In this document: positions 6,312 to 10,164 of the stretch, piece after piece
Layout: every line of letters starts with the position of its first letter
Numbering within the stretch: position 1 is the stretch's first letter
NCBI GenBank assembly: GCA_905236325.1
Contig: CAJOPJ010000055.1
Coordinates: 1-10,164 of the forward strand
Reading direction: 5' to 3'
Origin: an uncultured Selenomonadaceae bacterium
GTDB lineage: Bacteria; Bacillota; Negativicutes; Selenomonadales; Selenomonadaceae
Length of the DNA stretch: 10,164 nt
Notes under the pieces: model-generated
Told to the model about the DNA's origin: nothing
Database searches by the model: none
Seen by the model: the letters and a program-made list of their open reading frames with translations, nothing else
Program-made: the position numbers and the translations under genes

Positions 6312-7352
6312 CTAAATAAACCTGAATGAAAATTTTTGATTCGGCTTTATGTAGCGCGTCAAAAAATTTTCAGCCTCCAAAACAGAACCTACAACATTAA
6401 CTCTGGAGTCCGCCGGCAAAATATCATCAACAATTTGAAGTTCGCCTTCGTACCTTCCAAAATTTGTATTGTCAATGGTTATGTCGCCAAAAACTCTTTC
6501 CACTGCAGAATTTTCCGGCGTAATATGACCGCCAATCGACTTTAAAATCTGTCTACTTTCAACAGCGCGAATCACTGACTTTGAAATTTCAGGGCGGCGC
6601 GTAAATTTATAATTTAGAAGTTCACCGGCTGTAGGATTTTCAGTAAACAGTTTCGCATTCAAAATTACTTCATTTTCCATAATTTCAGAAATTGAAAAAA
6701 TTTCCAAATCAGTTGGCAAACTGTCGCCGATAATCACAAAATCAGTTCCAATTGCCGCTAAAAATCTTGCTGATAAGTCGGTTGAAAAATTTCTGCAATC
6801 TTCCAAAGTCGGCAAGCCTTCGCAAAGTGGCGGTCGTCTTTTGCCTTCAAAACTTGGCACAAACGCTCCGACTTCAATTTCAAAATCCTGCAGAATTTTA
6901 TTTTGATTTTCAAAATAATAAGTATCTAAACCTGTTTCAATGCGCGGATAATAATTATGCAGCGCAGAAATATTTTTAAAATCAGCGTTGGAATTTTTCA
7001 GCGCGTTCAGAAAATTTAAAGTCACTGTCGAGGCGTTCAAGCAGATTTTTCTTACACAACTGAGTTCGGCAGTTTTTTCAACAGTGAAGCCATCGTCCAA
7101 TCGAAGTGTTACGCCGTCAAAATTAAATTCTGAAACTGTCGCAGGATTTACATCCAAAATAATTTCAAAATTATTTTCCAACGCGCAATTTAAAATAGTA
7201 GCAAAATCCTCAAAAGCGTCGTCCGAAGTTTCAGGAATTTGCGCCGAAGTAAACAGGCGATTCAGTCCAAGTTTTGCAGATTTTTCAATCAGCAAAATAT
7301 TTTCCTCAAGCGTGCAATTTAAGCCCGCAAAAACCGAAATTCCATTTTTCAT
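6312..7352 (-). CDS. mupG: MupG-like 6-phospho-N-acetylmuramidase (DUF871 family)
   Basis: A 346-residue cytoplasmic protein of the DUF871/MupG family. In Staphylococcus aureus MupG cleaves MurNAc-6-phosphate-GlcNAc during cell-wall recycling, and its product feeds MurQ. Family landmarks are GISVFAGLNCTLEENILLIE (a TIM-barrel first strand and helix), GLNRLFTSAQIPE, the NAST and HNYYPRIETGLD stretches, EVGAFVPSFEGKRRPPLCEGLPTLEDCR and DFVIIGDSLPT. A smaller C-terminal domain begins at about residue 245, including RYEGELQIV. ATG (7350-7352) lies 12 bases after the murQ stop and has only a weak ribosome site, suggesting coupling to murQ translation; a TTG at 7362-7364 in the same frame is an alternative. 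Its TAG stop lies within the ribosome site of the NlpC gene. No MurP transporter or MurR regulator is in the window. Confidence 0.85.
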   Translation of the reverse strand: MKNGISVFAGLNCTLEENILLIEKSAKLGLNRLFTSAQIPETSDDAFEDFATILNCALENNFEIILDVNPATVSEFNFDGVTLRLDDGFTVEKTAELSCVRKICLNASTVTLNFLNALKNSNADFKNISALHNYYPRIETGLDTYYFENQNKILQDFEIEVGAFVPSFEGKRRPPLCEGLPTLEDCRNFSTDLSARFLAAIGTDFVIIGDSLPTDLEIFSISEIMENEVILNAKLFTENPTAGELLNYKFTRRPEISKSVIRAVESRQILKSIGGHITPENSAVERVFGDITIDNTNFGRYEGELQIVDDILPADSRVNVVGSVLEAENFLTRYIKPNQKFSFRFI

Positions 7353-7364
7353 TGCAACTACCAA

Positions 7365-8111
7365 CTACTCATTATCAACTAATTCAGCGATGCGTTTTGC
7401 TCTGTCACGCAGTTTATCATTTGTCGCGCGAACATTTATCATTAAGTTGCCGCGAACTTTGCCAAGCTTAATCATCGTGCCGGTTGAAAGCATATTCAAA
7501 ATCATTTTTGTAGCCGTGCCGGCTTTCATACGCGTTGAACCTGTGATAACCTCAGCGCCTGTCACAGCTGTAATTGCAACATCAACAATCTTTGCCAACT
7601 GTGAATTTTCAGTGCAGGAAATTCCAACTGTAACTGCGCCGATTTTTTTAGCGTAGTCAATTCCTGCCAAAACATAAGGCGTGCGCCCTGAACTTGCAAT
7701 ACCAACTAAAATATCTGCCTTGCTAAAATTTTTTTCGGCAAGATTTTTTTCAGCCAAAGTAAAATCATCTTCCGCACCTTCAATCGCAGTAGTCAACGCA
7801 GTCAAGCCACCTGCAATAATGCCTTGCACAGTTTCCGGCTCAGTCCCAAAAGTCGGCGGACATTCAGACGCGTCCAAAACGCCCAATCTGCCTGAAGTTC
7901 CTGCGCCAATATAAAAAAGCCTCCCGCCGCGTGAAACTTTTTCAGCAATAACCTCAATCGCCATTGCAATTTCCGGCAAAACTTTTTCAACTGCAAAGGC
8001 AATTTTTTTGTCTTCGTCGTTGATAATTTTCACCATTTCAAGAGTGGAAACTTTATCAATATTCGCACTGGCAGGATTTCTTTTTTCGGTTGTTAATTCA
8101 GCAAAGTTCAT
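7365..8111 (-). CDS. murQ: N-acetylmuramic acid 6-phosphate etherase MurQ, C-terminally short
   Basis: MurQ removes D-lactate from MurNAc-6-phosphate to give GlcNAc-6-phosphate. The SIS domain is well conserved: LTTEKRNPASANIDK at the N-terminus, GGRLFYIGAGTSGRLGVLDASECPPTFG (62-89), IIAGG and EGAEDD. The two catalytic glutamates are E83 and E114, and GSTRMKAGTATKMILNMLSTGTMI and GNLMINVRATNDKLRDRA are also present. The protein is 248 residues, whereas usual MurQ is about 300; the C-terminal helical UBA-like segment is absent and the frame ends at ELVDNE followed by TAG. The ATG has GAGGTGG five bases upstream. The stop of the upstream gene lies within that ribosome site. Activity is expected because all SIS-domain residues are present, but the effect of the missing tail is unknown. 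Confidence 0.93.
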   Translation of the reverse strand: MNFAELTTEKRNPASANIDKVSTLEMVKIINDEDKKIAFAVEKVLPEIAMAIEVIAEKVSRGGRLFYIGAGTSGRLGVLDASECPPTFGTEPETVQGIIAGGLTALTTAIEGAEDDFTLAEKNLAEKNFSKADILVGIASSGRTPYVLAGIDYAKKIGAVTVGISCTENSQLAKIVDVAITAVTGAEVITGSTRMKAGTATKMILNMLSTGTMIKLGKVRGNLMINVRATNDKLRDRAKRIAELVDNE

Positions 8112-8120
8112 TTTTCCACC

Positions 8121-8960
8121 TCAAGGCGTCGGAATAAAATCAGCAACAAAGCCATTGCCGTCCTCAATCACACGCGCTTTAAAATGCTCTATTGGCGCAA
8201 ACAAATTTACGCCTTCAAGCCGCAGTTGAAATCTTAAAAATGTGTGAGAATTTGAACCATAAATCGGAATACGCTGCATAATATAACTATTCCTGTCGTC
8301 GGCATGCGTTATGCCATAATTGCTGATAAATGCCGCGCGATAACCAACTTGCTTAGACATATCCTCAGTGTCCAAATCATAAACGCTGAATGGATACGCG
8401 ATAAAATCTGCTGATTTTTTTAAATACCATTCAATAGCTTGCTTTGAGCCATAAATTTGATCCCAAAGCTTATCGTGGTCGAGAACTTTAGTTAAATCTT
8501 TCTGACTGAGCGTGTTACTTTCAATATCAACCAAGCCGCTTTCCTGCATTTCACGCGCCTGTTGCCAAGTCAAATAGTCCGGATACAAATTTACAAAGTC
8601 AGTCACAATAAAAATTGTCGCCTTAAAATTGTACTGCTTCAAAATCGGAAAAACATTTTTATAAATATCAACATGTCCGTCGTCAAAAGTCAATACAATC
8701 GGCTTTGCAGGCAGTCCAGCTTTGCCTTGCCATGCGTCCAAAAGTTCTGTCGGCGTAATTACTGTGTAGCCTTCGTCAGAAAGATACTTCATCTGTGCGC
8801 CAAACTGTTCAACGCTTAAAGTAGTTTCATTATGATCAATATCATTGACGCGATAATAGCTTAAAATCGGCACTCTGTCAGGATCACTCTTCAACGTCCA
8901 CACAACCAACGCTGAAATTGAAATCACAATCACAAGTAAAAAAATCAGCAATTTTTTCAT
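8121..8960 (-). CDS. Membrane-anchored polysaccharide deacetylase-like protein, probably not a canonical metal enzyme
   Basis: A 279-residue protein of the NodB/polysaccharide deacetylase fold, first gene of the peptidoglycan operon. It has an uncleaved-looking signal anchor at 3-22 and an extracytoplasmic domain from about 30. VPILSYYRVND (30-40) corresponds to the usual 'PVLMYHxV' motif but has Tyr for His. VLTFDDGH (89-96) retains the catalytic Asp pair D93/D94. The motif that normally reads SHTxSH, whose two His bind the metal, reads SNTLSQ (148-153), so both ligands are replaced by N149 and Q153. ADFIAYPFSVYD matches the later 'YP(Y/F)G' motif. The domain is otherwise well kept, with no stop or frameshift, suggesting selection for a binding or altered role. 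ATG at 8958-8960 is chosen for GGGAG (8970-8974) nine bases upstream; a longer frame reaching 9080 has no such site and would cross the promoter. Confidence 0.88.
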   Translation of the reverse strand: MKKLLIFLLVIVISISALVVWTLKSDPDRVPILSYYRVNDIDHNETTLSVEQFGAQMKYLSDEGYTVITPTELLDAWQGKAGLPAKPIVLTFDDGHVDIYKNVFPILKQYNFKATIFIVTDFVNLYPDYLTWQQAREMQESGLVDIESNTLSQKDLTKVLDHDKLWDQIYGSKQAIEWYLKKSADFIAYPFSVYDLDTEDMSKQVGYRAAFISNYGITHADDRNSYIMQRIPIYGSNSHTFLRFQLRLEGVNLFAPIEHFKARVIEDGNGFVADFIPTP

Positions 8961-9005
8961 TGGAAATTTCTCCCTTGCTATTTTCAGTCTTTTTTCATTT
9001 CGCTT

Positions 9006-9034
9006 AATATATACCAACTGCCGCGCTCTGTCAA
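9006..9034 (-). promoter_or_regulatory. Strong sigma-70 promoter of the peptidoglycan operon
   Basis: On the minus strand a perfect TTGACA (9029-9034) is followed after exactly 17 bases by TATATT (9006-9011), five of six matches to the -10 consensus. It lies about 45 bases before the deacetylase-like start and downstream of the biotin-carrier terminator, so it should drive all four genes down to 5550. No operator palindrome was evident around it. Confidence 0.8.
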
Positions 9035-9078
9035 GATTTTTTACTGTTAATCTTCGGTTTGCAGTTTGTAAATTTTGC

Positions 9079-9104
9079 AAAAAAAAAAGCCTCCGAATGG
9101 AGGT
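9079..9104 (-). terminator. Rho-independent terminator after the biotin carrier gene
   Basis: On the minus strand CCTCC (9099-9103) and GGAGG (9090-9094) form a five-base stem with a four-base loop, followed by about ten T residues (9079-9088). It lies just past the biotin carrier stop and ends the carboxylase/decarboxylase operon. Confidence 0.8.
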
Positions 9105-9118
9105 TTGAATTTTTATTT

Positions 9119-9502
9119 TTAGCCAAGAATGACAAGTGATTCATGCGCTTTTACGCTTTGACCGGCTTGAACATTAAATTTCTTGACAGTGCCGTCAGCG
9201 TCGGCTGTGATTTCATTCTGCATTTTCATAGCTTCCAAAATCAGCAAAACTTCGCCGGCTTTGACAGATGCGCCTTCATTTGCGACAAGTTTAACAACTT
9301 TGCCCGGCATTGGTGCGTCGATTGAATGTTCACCTGCGCCGGCAGTTGCTTTTGGTGCAGCAGGAGCAGCTGCAGCAGGTTTCGGTGCAGGAGCTGCTGC
9401 AGGAGCCGCAGGACGCGCTACAGGTGCGCTACCTGCAGCTTTTACTTCTTCAACTTCGACTTCATAAGTTGTGCCGTTGACAGTTACATTAAATTTTTTC
9501 AT
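9119..9502 (-). CDS. mmdC: Biotin carboxyl carrier protein (MmdC/gamma-subunit type)
   Basis: A 127-residue carrier whose biotin shuttles CO2 between subunits of a biotin-dependent decarboxylase or carboxylase. It has a short N-terminal segment (MKKFNVTVNGTTYEVEVEEV), a flexible Ala/Pro linker at about 22-57 typical of decarboxylase gamma subunits, and a biotinyl domain at about 58-127. The biotinylation motif EAMKMQ places the modified lysine at K93. GGAGG (9510-9514) is seven bases before the ATG. It follows the small-subunit gene by 21 bases and the carboxyltransferase gene, which points to sodium-pumping methylmalonyl-CoA decarboxylase or a propionyl-CoA carboxylase/transcarboxylase assembly. 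It is the last gene before a terminator, and no membrane beta-subunit gene follows. The symbol follows the Veillonella naming and is provisional. Confidence 0.9.
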   Translation of the reverse strand: MKKFNVTVNGTTYEVEVEEVKAAGSAPVARPAAPAAAPAPKPAAAAPAAPKATAGAGEHSIDAPMPGKVVKLVANEGASVKAGEVLLILEAMKMQNEITADADGTVKKFNVQAGQSVKAHESLVILG

Positions 9503-9523
9503 CGTAGTTCCTCCAGTACAAAT

Positions 9524-9661
9524 TTAATTTCTATTTTTGGACGCAAGAGCCCAATTTTCATTGCGTTTAATTTTGACAGCGATAACTTTGCCGTCCTTTG
9601 TCATTGACTGAACAGCCGCAGTAATTACCGCAATAACTTCAGGTTTAATTTTTTCAGCCAT
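9524..9661 (-). CDS. Small (45-residue) MmdE/OadG-like accessory subunit
   Basis: An intact 46-codon frame between the carboxyltransferase and biotin carrier genes. It starts at ATG 9659-9661 behind an AAGGGG-like site and stops with TAA at 9524-9526. The peptide contains EVIAVITAAVQSM and ends in VKIKRNENWALASKNRN. This resembles the C-terminal part of delta/epsilon subunits of biotin-dependent decarboxylases (MmdD/MmdE, OadG), where an 'I-A-V-I-x-A-A-V' helix and a 'V-x-x-I-K-R...W...A-x-R' tail recur. The N-terminal membrane helix of full delta subunits is missing, so it should be soluble. Known MmdE of Veillonella is similarly tiny and helps stabilise the complex; transfer of that role here is inference. 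Confidence 0.8.
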   Translation of the reverse strand: MAEKIKPEVIAVITAAVQSMTKDGKVIAVKIKRNENWALASKNRN

Positions 9662-9703
9662 CGTTGCCAGCCCCTTTTTAATTGAGAATTTAATTTTCCA
9701 TTA

Positions 9704-10164
9704 TTAGAGCGGAATGTTGCCATGTTTTTTACTGGGTCCAACTTCGCGTTTGCTTGCAAGTGCATTTAAAGCCGTGATAATCAGCGGACGCGTTTCTTTA
9801 GGCTCAATAACCATGTCAGCATAACCGCGTTCGGCAGCTTTGTAAGGCGTTGCAAATTCCTCAACATATTCAGCAGTTTTTTGATCTTTGTCGGGGTCTT
9901 TGCGGAAAATGATATTCGCCGCGCCGGCAGGTCCCATAACCGCAATTTCAGCACTGGGCCAAGCCATAACTTGATCTGCGCCGAGTTCGCGGCAACACAT
10001 AGCAATGTAAGAACCGCCATAAGCCTTGCGTGTGATAACCGTGACTTTTGGCACAGTCGCCTCACTGTAAGCATAAAGCATTTTCGCGCCGTGTCTGATA
10101 ATGCCGTTGTATTCTTGGTCAACACCCGGCAAAAATCCCGGAACATCAACCAAGTTGACAAGCG
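9704..10164 (-). CDS. mmdA: Carboxyltransferase subunit of methylmalonyl-CoA decarboxylase / propionyl-CoA carboxylase, C-terminal part
   Basis: About the last 153 codons of a gene that enters from the right edge; the start is outside the window. The product transfers a carboxyl group between an acyl-CoA and carrier-bound biotin. Visible landmarks are NLVDVPGFLPGVDQEYNGIIRHGAKMLYAYSEATVPKVTVITRKAYGGSYIAMCCRELGADQ (given here as family signature; interior residues at about 10150-9965), then AWPSAEIAVMGPAGAANI and the C-terminal KKHGNIPL, which is nearly invariant in MmdA and PccB proteins. It ends with tandem TAA stops. The small subunit gene follows after 42 bases. Sequence cannot separate MmdA from PccB or transcarboxylase; the small subunit and the Ala/Pro-rich carrier favour the decarboxylase type. 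The symbol is provisional. Confidence 0.9.
   Translation of the reverse strand, partial: LVNLVDVPGFLPGVDQEYNGIIRHGAKMLYAYSEATVPKVTVITRKAYGGSYIAMCCRELGADQVMAWPSAEIAVMGPAGAANIIFRKDPDKDQKTAEYVEEFATPYKAAERGYADMVIEPKETRPLIITALNALASKREVGPSKKHGNIPL

Noticed and set aside
6988..7656. A 222-codon plus-strand open frame opposite mupG and murQ
   Set aside because: It is the antisense of two well-supported genes; the low-complexity Ser/Phe/Ile-rich translation is what antisense coding sequence gives here.
8961..9080. Longer deacetylase-like protein starting near 9080
   Set aside because: The extension would cross the near-perfect promoter at 9006-9034, and the signal anchor with a proper ribosome site begins at 8960.
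9183..9467. Ala/Gly-rich plus-strand frame opposite the biotin carrier gene
   Set aside because: It is the reverse reading of the Ala/Pro linker codons, with no ribosome site.

Overview
The window is AT-rich bacterial DNA with tightly packed genes, strong AGGAGG-type ribosome sites and occasional TTG starts. The gene set suggests an anaerobic Firmicute, most likely Negativicutes (Selenomonadales/Veillonellales-like) or a related clostridial lineage. It includes a SCIFF-type radical SAM maturase start, subunits of a biotin-dependent methylmalonyl-CoA decarboxylase/propionyl-CoA carboxylase, and MurQ plus MupG. The taxonomic call is inference; no rRNA or tRNA is present.

Left part (1-2171): the first 29 codons of a minus-strand gene resembling the SCIFF peptide maturase. 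It is divergent from a complete membrane diguanylate cyclase (221-1807) and shares a short bipartite promoter region with it. From the cyclase stop codon to about 2121 lies a structured, non-coding stretch that looks like the right end / omegaRNA region of an IS200/IS605-family TnpB element, read on the minus strand, with no intact transposase or TnpB left. A rho-independent terminator follows.

Middle (2243-5499), plus strand: argJ, a RecT-type phage annealing protein, and argB. ArgJ and ArgB are the two enzymes acting on either side of N-acetylglutamate. The recT gene sits between them, and the argB reading frame carries about 85 unrecognised extra N-terminal residues and overlaps the recT stop. 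A recombination-module insertion that became fused to an arginine operon would explain this.

Right-middle (5550-8960), minus strand: a four-gene operon with its own near-consensus promoter. The order is polysaccharide-deacetylase-like membrane protein, MurQ, MupG, and a secreted NlpC/P60 hydrolase with a peptidoglycan-binding domain. Stop codons and Shine-Dalgarno sites interlock. The set fits peptidoglycan turnover and recovery of MurNAc. Two oddities are a deacetylase-like protein lacking the usual His ligands and a MurQ about 50 residues short at the C-terminus.

Right end (9119-10164), minus strand: the 3' end of a carboxyltransferase subunit gene (mmdA/pccB type), a 45-codon small subunit gene, and a biotin carrier protein gene closed by a terminator. 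No sodium-pumping beta subunit follows.
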